From Guyanagaster necrorhizus (lineage: Eukaryota; Basidiomycota; Agaricomycetes; Agaricales; Physalacriaceae): a stretch of 64,000 nucleotides of DNA. Below, one piece after another: positions 10,858 through 20,265 of this stretch (position 1 is its first letter; every line of letters begins with the position of its first letter). Position numbers and translations under genes: made by a program. The DNA is taken from the NCBI RefSeq assembly GCF_019112545.1, contig NW_025064882.1, forward strand, positions 820,928-884,927, in the 5' to 3' direction. The notes below the pieces were generated by a model. It had not been told where the DNA came from. It saw only the letters and a program-made list of their open reading frames with translations, and made no database searches.

Positions 10858-12270
10858 ATACCCCCCATAATCTCTACTGACCTGAACTTCGACCATGAGT
10901 TCTTCGAACTTCTCTCTTCCATCATCAGAACACTGATAGGACTTTTGGTGATCATCCAGCTGTGCCAGGGATGCCATTCTATCACTGCATAGGCTCTCAG
11001 ACATTACAACGAATTTCTACATATCTGTGAAATCCTACGAAATGTAACCCCTGACCTTCCACTCCATGACATCTCCAAATCCTGACAAATGACCTACCAG
11101 CCCCCAGAAGCCAGGCCTAGCAGCTCTCATCTGAGGAATGGTCAGGAAGAAGTGAGAGGACAACAGTCCTCTCGACCCAGAAGTCAGCACAATAGCATCA
11201 CAAGATGACAAGGGATCTTCATACCAGACATGGTCCTCCATGAAGAGGATCAGGATCTCCTCAAAGATTTCTTTGAGCAGTCTCTCTCCCCTGACCCCTC
11301 TTCTGCCCCCCATACTCATAGGATTGCCGACCATGCCCAGGACTCTCTTGATGCCTCTGGGATGGCTCAAAGATCCCGATCCATCACACCTGCTAGTGAG
11401 CCTTGTGGCACCCCCTCTACCAGTCACTACAGCTGCAGGATGGGGGGTGACTGAACCAGTGAAGAACGATGAAGGATATGGGAAGAAACCATACACCAAT
11501 ACTTTCCTAGTTGGGACCTCATCCACCCCTTCAACTATGATGAGGCCATCTGACAAGAAGAGCATCGATCTCGAAATGAGCCGCAGCTAGTACGTGGTGA
11601 GCATAGCCCACAGATAGAGGAGACTCAGCAGAGGAGAGAAGCCACAGAGTATGATGAGTGGAACTGGGACCAGCAGTGAGAAGTAGAGAGAGGACATCTG
11701 GCCTGTGCCAATGTCTCTAATTGGTACGGACTACGACCTGAAGGCACCTGAGTTCTTGCTCCAGTACAGGCAAACTCCTCCCTCTCAACCCCCATCTTCT
11801 GAGAACTCAGTTCTGGGAGCAGCCTCTGGAGCTACTGACAATACCAAGAGGAGACCCGAGCAGCAGAAGGAAGTGCAGTGGGCTCCCCCCCTCACCCTCC
11901 ATCTCTTCAGTATCCCCCTTCCCAAAGAACTTCCAGCACTGACACCAGGTTTGACAGTGACGAGTCCGTCCTCGGACACTATGGGCTTCGAGTCTCTGGG
12001 AACGCTCACATCCTCACCCGAGCTCTCTGGGGATTCCTTGGAAGTAGGGTGGTTGGACAACTCATTGACAATGATGACTACCGGCGAAATGTCCGCCTCT
12101 ATCGTGAGCGAGTGGAGGCAGCGAGAGCAACAGGTGGGAATCGCTATGATTCTGATATCAGAGGTCAGCTGCCCTCCATCTACAATCTGAGTCCCCCAGC
12201 TGCTGGACCAAGCACCCAGTCAGGACAGCATAATGACAATATGGTAAGAAGAAGAAGGGAGTTTCTATGA
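10858..12270 (+). pseudogene. Element C ORF0: membrane-segment leader protein preceding gag (about 470 codons)
   Basis: Reading frame starting where sister copies have ATG (here ATA, 10858-10860). Residues ~15-40 are FDHEFFELLSSIIRTLIGLL followed by VIIQL, a hydrophobic segment conserved in all seven copies, then HSIT and RHY. The middle is acidic and Ser/Pro rich (DHAQDSLDAS). The C-terminal third (11940-12200) holds another conserved block with SDESVLGHYGL and DNDDYRRNVRLYRERVEAAR. Stops are TGA, many at former CGA. It ends at TGA 12268-12270, while Gag continues in the +1 frame. I recognise no known family. Membrane insertion and a role in Gag assembly are inferences. Confidence 0.72.
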
Positions 12271-13996
12271 CTGGCCTGTCAGTTCCTTCCTCGAGGAGGA
12301 CAATGAGGATGAGGAAGACAAGACAGAGAGCAGTGAACTGCCAAGAGGACTGCCATACGATTCATCAGAAGAAACGGACAGAGAAGAAGTAAAAAGGTTG
12401 GTGCACAAAGAACAGGAATGAGAATACCAGGAGTATTACCTGTGAGGGGTAAACTTCCTATGGTGCAATGCTACTTGGGTAGCATCATATATGGGACAAT
12501 TATATTTGCATTCAGATACTAATGAGCAAACAGAAATCCTGAAACAAGCTACGATAGATTATGTGGCCTGACAATATAATAATCAGCATCCCAAATTTCT
12601 GGTCAGCTGACCATCTGCCTATCGACCTGTAGCCATCCAGCCAATGCCACAAACTCCTCCCATGAAGCCGAACCGAGCCATATACTGGGCCCTCTCAGCC
12701 CAAAGTATTTTATCAATCTCTGACTATTCTATCCAAACAATGGCAGCTCGGCTGAATCGATCCTGAGCACTGGCAGCAGCACCTCCAAATCTCTGGGTCG
12801 GCAAAGAGAGTTGACTCCTCAGAGGACAGCCACCCTCTGACCAGGCCAGACCAAGTGGAAAAGGGAAGGAGTCCTTACAAGACGATCCAGAGACTGTCCA
12901 CCTCAGATTCACTATATGAGATGGGATAATCATATGAGTCAAAGAAGCTAAAGGGAGTCCGGTTGCTGATGACCACTCCCTACACTCATTTCCAGGACCA
13001 CCCATAGAATGGAACCAACCACCATTTGACGAATGGCCAAACCCAATGGGAGCTTTGCCCAGCAATGCCAACGTACTTCAATGCCACCCTGATCTCCTTC
13101 AAAAGCCCTGCCCTTTCAAGGGAGTCTCCAATGACATTGACCGGTTCCTAGTAGACTGTGAACAATACTTCGAAGTCTACATCAGATACCTGGGAACCGA
13201 TATGAACAAGGTTGTGTTTGCCACCTCATATCTCGAAGACAAGGCCAAAACATGGTGGATACTCATCTCCCCCAACTTCCAATCCACCACGAGGGGGCAT
13301 TACCGATACCCCTCCTGGCTGGTCTTCAAACACATGCTAAACAACAAATTTATTGATCCAGTGGTACAGGAAGTACACAAGCAGAAGATTAAAGAATATA
13401 AGATGGGAGATAAGGCAGTGACAGACTACTTCGATGAGCTAGAATGGCTTGCCAAATTGGCCAGAATACGGGAAGATATTGCAAATAATGGCAGGATGGT
13501 TGAAGCCCTCAAACGAGGAGTCTCCTCCTTGTACCTCACGATGATCTCTGTGATAGGCATCAAAATGCTGATGCCCATCGGATATGACAAATGGAAGGAA
13601 AGGATCATTGAGATGTACAAGGACCAACAAAGGCAGAAAGCAGAAGCGTCGACACTGCAAGAATATTCCAAGAAATTGACCCCACCAACTCTGAACAAAT
13701 CAGAGCAAACTGCTGAGAAATCATCGGGATCTCCTCAGATGCCAATCTATGGAAGTCAGAAAACCAGAACCAGAACAACATACACTGGCACCAGGAAGCC
13801 AATGGACATAGACCGAATGAAGAAGGAGAGCAAATGCTTTAACTGCAGACAAAAGGGGCACATGGTCAAGAACTGTCCAAAGAAGAAGTGCACCTGAGAA
13901 GACATATGAGTACAAATAGCCAAGTTGCAGGAGGAGGACAAAGAACTTGGGAAGGAAATGAAGGTTGAGGAGGTAAAAGATGAGGCTGATCAGTGA
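12248..13996 (+). pseudogene. Element C gag
   Basis: Gag in the +1 frame relative to ORF0. It opens after TAA 12245-12247, begins around SFYDWPVSSFLEEDNEDEED, and has one region conserved with other copies near 12410-12620 (EYQEYYL, NFLWCNATWVASYMGQLY). The stretch 13046-13897 is uninterrupted for 283 codons: a capsid-like domain (DIDRFLVDCEQYFEVY at ~13135, KTWWILISPNF at ~13247) and the nucleocapsid knuckle CFNCRQKGHMVKNC at 13835-13876. Stop TGA 13994-13996. Earlier stops are TGA at former Arg codons. It forms the particle and packages RNA. Whether it is made as an ORF0-Gag fusion or alone cannot be told from sequence. Confidence 0.88.
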
Positions 13997-16900
13997 GCGA
14001 CTCCACTGAATTGGCCAACGAACTTCATAGTGTGCAAACCCCAGCCATTGAATGGACTTACAATACTTCTGTAGTTATGCCTATATCTTTAAATATGCAT
14101 TCAAATATACCATGGACAGTTAATGCACACCCAAATGAGTCACAAGAAAAAACTCAAATACCTAAGGGCCGAACAGGGGCAGTGGGCCCCTCAAAATAGC
14201 TCAAACCATTCGAAACCGAGTGGACCTGGAGGGCCATCAAGGAGACAGTTGATGAAAACATGGCAAAAGCCACCTTACAGGGATGGATACATCAAACCAG
14301 GACAGGAGAAGTCACAGATGAAGTCATAGATGGGTTAAAACATGCTGAGCAAAGCCAGGCTCTCGAATGGCTAGATGAGCTAAAAGGGCCCCAAAAATTC
14401 AGGTGTGCCAAAACCCTGGAAAGAGACTTAACGACAAAGGCCCAAATTGAAACCTTAACTAACAGGGCAACACATTCGGTGACTGCTTTAATCGATAGCG
14501 AGTGCACTGGCAGTTCAATCAACCAAACCTTTGTCCATCAGAATAAACTTCCCACCCACTCCACAGCTGCTCCAATACCCATATACAATGCCGACAGAAT
14601 CAAAAACCAGGCCAGATCAATCACAGAGTTTGTCGAACTCCATCTAACCATCAGAGATCATTCCAAATGAATCGATCTGGCCATAACAGATCTCAGGACC
14701 AAGGAACTGTTCCTGAGACATGATTAGCTCATTCGACATAACCTGCTTATCAACTGGAAGACCAGATGACTCACTTTCACCCAGTGCTGATGCCGAAAAA
14801 TCCCATTCGAATTGCCTGACGAAGACTCAGGGGATAGGTGGGACAAAAAAATAGAAGACAGTGAGACCATCCTAGCTATCAACCTACAAAAAGAAATCCA
14901 CATTCGCATAGTACACCATGCCAATAATCTAGTAGCCAAGGCCAACAAGGGAAAGGAGAAAAAGACATTTGAAGAAATGGTACCGGAATGGGCACGGGAC
15001 TATAAGAATCTCTTCGAGAAAGAGAGTTTCGATGAACTCCCATGTCTGAAGCCCTGGGACCATGCCATCGAGCTAATCCCCAATGCCAACATCAACTTGG
15101 ACTGTAAAATCTATCTCCTCAGCATTCAAGAGCAACAGGAACTCGACAGATTTCTAGATGAAAACCTGTTCAGCAGGCATATTTGGCTATCGAAATCTCC
15201 AATGGCATCCCCATTCTTCTTCATAAAGAAGAAGGATGGCAAACTCCAACCTGTCCAAGACTATCATAAATTAAACGAGATGATGATCAAGAACCGATAC
15301 CCATTACCCCTGATCTCGGAGCTTATGGATAAGCTTCATGGAGCTAAATATTACACAAAGCTTGATGTCTGTTGAGGGTACAATAACATCTGAATCAAAG
15401 AAGGAGACGAGTGGAAGGCAGCCTTCAGAACCAACCAAAGGCTGTTTGAACCAACCGTCATGTTCTTTGGTCTAACCAACTCCCCTGCCACCTTCCAATG
15501 AATGATGAATGACATATTCAAGGACCTCATCACCACTGGAAAGGTTACTATCTACCTGGACAATATCCTCATCATGTCCAAGACAAGAGAAGAACATTGC
15601 AACTTGGTTCGACAAGTACTTGCCCTTATGAGGAAACACAAACTGTTTCTTAAGGCCGAGAAGTGCGAGTTTGAAGTGTTGGAGACAGAGTACCTTGGAG
15701 TAATCATTAGCAAGAGAAGTATCAGGATGGACCCAGTCAAGGTGGCAGGAGTGGTGGAATGGCCAATGCCAACCAAGAAGAAGGAGTTGCAGTCCTTTCT
15801 CAGGTTTATGAATTTCTACCGGAGGTTCATCTGGAACTACAGTAAAATCATCCACCCGATGACCCAACTCACTGGCAATGCCCCCTGAAGATGGGGAAGC
15901 CCTCAGCAACTCGCCTTTGAAGACCTAAAGCAGCGATTAGCTGAGGATGTAGTTCTTGCCATACCATCTCAGGAGGGGAAATTCCGTGTAGAAGCTGATT
16001 CAAGTGATGGGGCCATAGGTGCCATATTGTCATAGGAGCAAAATGGAAAATGGCGCCCAGTTGCCTTCCTCTCCAAGGTGTTAACCATGACAGAGAGGAA
16101 CTATGAAATTTACAACAAGAAGCTGTTGGCAATAATGCTCACCTTGGAAGAGTGGCGACATTATTTAATCGGTGCTCCTGAAATCTTTGAGATCTGGACA
16201 GACCACCAGAATCTCAGATATTTCCATCAATCCCAAAAGTTAAATCGACAACAAGCTTGATGGGTCACTGAACTTGCCCAATACCAGTACACCCTTTATC
16301 ACAAGGCCGGAATAGCAAACAAGAAGGCCAACCTCCTCTCTGGGCAGACCACAACCAAGGGGGGAAAGACAACGTGGAAGTCATGATTCTGCACCCCGAA
16401 TATTTCTGGGCAATGATCATGCTGATGGAAGAAGAAATTCATGAATGGATCAAAAGCGCAACTCGAGACATCCACAAATGGGACTAAAGGATCACCCCTT
16501 CACTTAATCACAAACAAGAAATGATGAAGGAGGAAGGGCTGATCTATTACAACAGAAGGATCTACATCCCATGGGATCATCACCTATGCAGAGAGATTAT
16601 TGCCATGAGCCATGACCACGCCATTGCAGGACATCCAGGCATTGCCAAAACAAAAGAGCTTGTCCTACGAAACTATTGGTGGCCCAAACTGGAGAACAAC
16701 ATCATAATATATGTCAAAGCCTGTGAAACATGCCAAAGGGAAAAAGCCTCCACACAGCCATGGGCAGCCCCCCTGCATCTGAACGAGATACCATCATGCC
16801 CATGGATCCACATTTCGGTCGACATAGTCACTGGTCTGCCTGACTGTAACAGCTATGATGCAATCCTCATTATAGTTGATCGATTCTCAAAAGCCATCAT

Positions 16901-17879
16901 TCTGATCACATGCTCCATGGAGTTAACCTCAGAGGGCTGGACCAAGATTCTATGGAATAAAGTATATGCCAAGTACAGGATGCCCCAAGTAGTCATCTCT
17001 GATCGGGGACCCCAATTCATCTCGAAGTTTCTTAACAATCTGTATAAGCTGCTCAACATCAAGCAAAATGCATCCACAGCTTATCACCCACAGACTGACA
17101 GTCAAACTGAGCATGCAAACCAGGAGGTTGAAAAATACCTCTGACTATTCATTAACTATCGACAAGACGACTGGGTCGAATGGCTGGCATTAGCCACCTT
17201 CCAATATAACAACCGAGTGCACTTGGCCACAGGATGGATGCCATTCTTCATCAATCACAGGCAGCACCCTTATGTCACCCAAACTGCACATCACAAAACC
17301 ATGACACCCACCTCAGTAGATTTCACTGCACAAATGACAAAGATTCATGCCGAAACCAAGAACGCCCTTGAAAAGGCTGCATCGGCGATGAAAAAACAAT
17401 ATGACAAACATTGCTGACCAGCACACATCTACAATGTCAATGATAAAGTCTGGCTGGACACAACCAACCTTTATTTACCCTGGCCAAAATAGAAACTCAC
17501 CGACAAATGCACAGGCCCCTTCCCAATTACCACAAAGATTGGGGAAGATGCCTACAAGTTACGCCTGCTGATTGGATGGAAGGTCCATGATGTTTTCAAC
17601 GAGACACTTCTATCCCCATACATCTCCCCTGCATTCCCTAACCAGGAATGCTCTCCACCACCATCACCTGACTTAATCAATGAGAAAGAACACTATGAGA
17701 TTGATCAAGTACTAAACCATAAAATCTGAAAAGTAAAAGCATGTGGGGGTGGAATGACAACAACAGTAGACTACCTTGTAAGCTGGAAGGGGTACAGTCT
17801 AAAATCCAACCAATGGATCAACGAGAAACTAATGTCAGCAGATGACACTATACATGAGTACAAATTATCTCTTAATTAA
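13993..17879 (+). pseudogene. Element C pol (protease, RT, RNase H, integrase, chromodomain)
   Basis: Pol overlaps the gag stop (CAGTGAGC) and lies in the -1 frame relative to gag. Domains: linker; retropepsin at ~14490 with DSE in place of DSG; RT 15000-15700 with YLDN at ~15556 in place of YLDD; RNase H 15990-16260; integrase HHCC finger 16605-16735; core with ISVDIVTGLP near 16820, SDRGPQF near 17000 and QTEHANQEVEKYL near 17105; chromodomain VDYLVSWKGYSLKSNQW near 17769; stop TAA 17877-17879. A small deletion near 16340, relative to element A, shifts the frame. Stops are few and mostly TGA. The altered protease and RT residues mean it is inactive even where open. Confidence 0.93.
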
Positions 17880-17912
17880 GCCATCAGGACGATGGTCTTA
17901 AGAAGGGGGTAA

Positions 17913-18334
17913 TGTTATGATTTTTCTCTTTTCATTACCTTTTTACCCCTATTTATACTTAGTCAGAAGGCACAAGACCATGGAAGGGCTTAGTCAGCAC
18001 AACTAACCCATCCATCAATCACCTCAACAATCAAGCCCAATGATGCACAAACATCCTTTTATGTATGGTAACGATGCTCAAGGATAACGAACACCATAGA
18101 CACAGACATACACAATTAGTAGTGATATTATTAGAACCCTCTGTATAGTATTTAAGACTGACAGCTCTCACTGGTATATCTCAGCTTCGAGCTAAAGTTT
18201 ATTACTACCATTCTACTTCGAGTCAATTATTTGACCTTAAAGTCACACCGAGGAGGAGACCAACTCTGTGGACTCAGCTAATCTCTTGAAGTGCAAAGAG
18301 ATAACTGTTTATCACATGATGCTTGAGTCTAACA
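17913..18334 (+). repeat. 3' LTR of element C (422 bp)
   Basis: TGTTATGATTTTT to GTCTAACA, preceded by the purine tract CTTAAGAAGGGGGTAA (17897-17912). Contains TTAGTCA at 17959-17965 and 17990-17996. Followed by the target duplication ATATT. Confidence 0.93.
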
Positions 18335-18339
18335 ATATT

Positions 18340-18522
18340 TCATAGTATATGTTGGATATTCTGAAATTCTTGATAATATCTGATAGCCCAGGTGGTAATG
18401 GAATGGTATCCCCAGCACAGCTGGATGATCACCAATAAGCCAATCAATATTCTGATGATGGAAGCAAGGAGTTCAAAGAACTCATAATCAAAGTTAGGGT
18501 TGTTGTTGTCAGAAAGGGGCAT
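18340..18522 (-). pseudogene. Element B ORF0, N-terminal part with hydrophobic segment
   Basis: Start ATG at 18522-18520 gives MPLSDNNNPNFDYEFFELLA, continuing SIIRILIGLLVIIQL, HSITTWAIRYY and EFQNIQHIL with no stop. It is cut by element C and resumes at 10365. This is one of the two leaders here with no internal stop, and it shows the segment best: an acidic/Asn-rich head, about 20 hydrophobic residues, then a Trp/Tyr/His-rich stretch. Confidence 0.75.
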
Positions 18523-18563
18523 TCGGTTTCTCAGCACAATTGGGCTTGAGAAAGAGAAGTTAC

Positions 18564-18576
18564 AGCCTTGAGCTAA
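18564..18576 (-). promoter_or_regulatory. Primer binding site of element B (self-primed type)
   Basis: Minus strand TTAGCTCAAGGCT next to the 5' LTR. The LTR carries AGCCTCAAGCTAA (start at 18753 on the minus strand). Each differs from a perfect complement at one former CpG (AGCCTCGAGCTAA / TTAGCTCGAGGCT). Confidence 0.65.
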
Positions 18577-18577
18577 T

Positions 18578-19042
18578 TGTTATGCTCAAGCTGCACATGA
18601 TCAACTAACACATGATAAGCTGATGTGGCTTCATGTTTGAGCCTTCTGTCAGAGTTCACTTTAATGTGTTATTTGTTGATTTCCTGTGCTTCAAGATGTT
18701 GTGTGATTTAGCATGAGAGTAGAATGAGAGTGTATAAACTTTAGCTTGAGGCTGGAGTTTTTCCAGCAAGAGCAAACTCCTTAAATACTATACAGGCTCT
18801 GCTAATAATACTGTATTGTTATTGTGTGTTTCTCTGTCCTCTGTGCTCTTTGTCCTTGAGTGTCATTACCATTCATAAAAAGCTGATTATGCTGTTTCTG
18901 GGTGTCATTGCATCATAGGATAAGAATGAACTTAGCTGTTGTGCTGACTAAGCCCTGTCTCATGGTCTTAAGTGCTTGGTTTGGCACTCTGACTAAGCAT
19001 AAATAGGGGTTAAGTTGAGGAAAAGAGTGAAAAATCATAACA
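18578..19042 (-). repeat. 5' LTR of element B (465 bp)
   Basis: In plus orientation TGTTATGCTCAAG to AATCATAACA. It contains two TGACTAAG motifs near its right end and the TATA/self-primer pair near 18740-18790. Intact counterpart of the truncated LTR at 3329-3457. Confidence 0.9.
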
Positions 19043-19049
19043 ATAGTAG

Positions 19050-19777
19050 ATAGCTTAAGCAGAAAGTGATACTGTTTTCAGCCCAGTCAATCAGTGGATT
19101 ATAGCAGGAGAGCCAGTTGTATCCTAAAACAAGATTGCAAGACAAATCCAGAGGAGTGACATAAAAGTCAATGGGGAAGATGTCTCTGGATGGGAAACAG
19201 ATGAGGATAGTTGCAATTTGAGATATATACTTTCTAATAGAGCCATTAAATAATCAAAGTTGCACACTAGAGATGGTTTTAATAGAGATTTTATTAGCAG
19301 CTATATACTTAGTGTCAACAAAGCAGTGGCTAGAACTGGAATCAATAAGGGCAAGAAAATGTAGAATAATACAAGTTGGAAAACTATTGGATTCCATGAT
19401 AGTCAGTAATTTTGCTGAAAGAGAGATGTGAAAAGAGTGATTGAAAAGGGATGTTGCATTGAGAGTGATGATCTCTGGTGTGCAAATAGAGTCAATGCAA
19501 CCCTGAACTCACATGAAAGAAACAGGGTTGCTTCCTAGTTTTCTGACTCTGTTAGAGCCAGCTTCATGGGAGTGGTGTCTACTTCAGCTGTATAACTCTT
19601 AGCAGTCACTGCAGCCTTTTATTTGTTGCAATTCTCAGTCTTATGTTTGGCTCTACAGAACATGCAGAGGTAGTTTTGACACTGGTGGTCTTTTTTTTCC
19701 TGAGTCAGATGACCATCTTTGCCTAGCTTGTTAGTATAGGGCTTAGCAGTGGTGGATTTCAGTGTAGAGCTAGAGTC
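19050..19777 (-). pseudogene. Element G gag C-terminus (zinc knuckle) and retropepsin
   Basis: Minus strand: SSSTLKSTTAKPYTNKLGKD followed by GHLTQ and a CX2CX3HX4C knuckle (CMFCRAKHKTENC) at about 19660-19620. Then comes a retropepsin with ALIDSSSSHCFVD near 19350 and the C-terminal [18 protein letters not shown] near 19110, the usual flap-to-end pattern of gypsy proteases. The active-site triplet reads DSS, not DSG. Stops are present. The piece ends at the insertion of B. It would have processed Gag-Pol. Confidence 0.82.
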
Positions 19778-20041
19778 TGTTATGATTTTTTCACTTTCAT
19801 TCCTTCTCTTCACAGTATTAACCCCTATTTATGCTTAGTCAGAGCACCTATATCAGTGCTTAAGACCATGAAGATGTTTCAATCAATACAGCCATCAGTG
19901 ATCTGAAACATAAAGCAATGCTCCAATGACAAGACAATCAACCTATTGTAGGCAACCACAATGCTCTAGGATAATGAGTACTATAGCATACACTTACAAT
20001 TAGCAGTACTATATTTATCAGCAGGATCAACAGTATATAAG
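19778..20041 (+). repeat. 5' LTR of element D, left part
   Basis: TGTTATGATTTTTTCAC to the TATA box GTATATAAG, where the copia element is inserted. Continues at 24987. Contains TTAGTCA near 19836. Confidence 0.9.
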
Positions 20042-20243
20042 TGTTGCAGGCAGGTTACTTTCATGTAGTGAATAATAGGCCAGACTGAGTACAATGGTCA
20101 ATTGCTTAAGGCTGAGGTATGTATGACTACTACTTACCTGAGTATGATAGTCAATTGCTTAAAGGCAATTGACCATTGACTCAGAACAAAACTGTCTATG
20201 CTTATATAAGGTTGACATCAGGTACTTATGTTGTCCTGCAACA
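20042..20243 (-). repeat. 3' LTR of the copia element (202 bp)
   Basis: TGTTGCAGGCAGG to ATGTTGTCCTGCAACA. It includes the short inverted pair CAATTGCTTAAAGGCAATTG near its middle. Purine-rich AAGAGAAAG precedes it on the minus strand as the plus-strand primer. Confidence 0.93.
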
Positions 20244-20265
20244 CTTTCTCTTGACACAATACTTC

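Larger units (their letters stand above)
10366..18334 (+). mobile_element. Element C: near-complete Ty3/gypsy chromovirus (7,969 bp), target duplication ATATT
   Basis: Two LTRs (10366-10801 and 17913-18334) enclose PBS, ORF0, gag, pol and purine tract. Perfect 5-bp duplications ATATT flank it (10361-10365 and 18335-18339), and the sequence outside both is the minus-strand ORF0 of element B. It keeps more CpG than any other chromovirus copy here and has the fewest stops, so it is likely the youngest of the group. It is still inactive: YLDD reads YLDN, the protease triad reads DSE, pol has a small deletion near 16340, and TGA stops occur throughout. Confidence 0.95.
3329..19042 (-). mobile_element. 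Element B: minus-strand Ty3/gypsy chromovirus, interrupted by C and cut at its 3' LTR by A
   Basis: Read on the minus strand it runs: 5' LTR 18578-19042, PBS 18564-18576, ORF0 (18522-18340 and 10365-9136), gag, pol, purine tract 3458-3473, and 129 bp of 3' LTR. Removing C (10366-18334 plus one copy of its duplication) joins the two ORF0 halves. With two full LTRs the element would be about 8.1 kb, close to C. The base pairs after its 5' LTR (ATAGT, 19043-19047) should be its target duplication; the partner lies left of the window. B is inserted in the retropepsin region of element G. Confidence 0.88.

Noticed and set aside
12245..12250. GTAAGA as a 5' splice site joining ORF0 to gag
   Set aside because: Present in C only; B and the other copies lack it, while the frame offset is shared.
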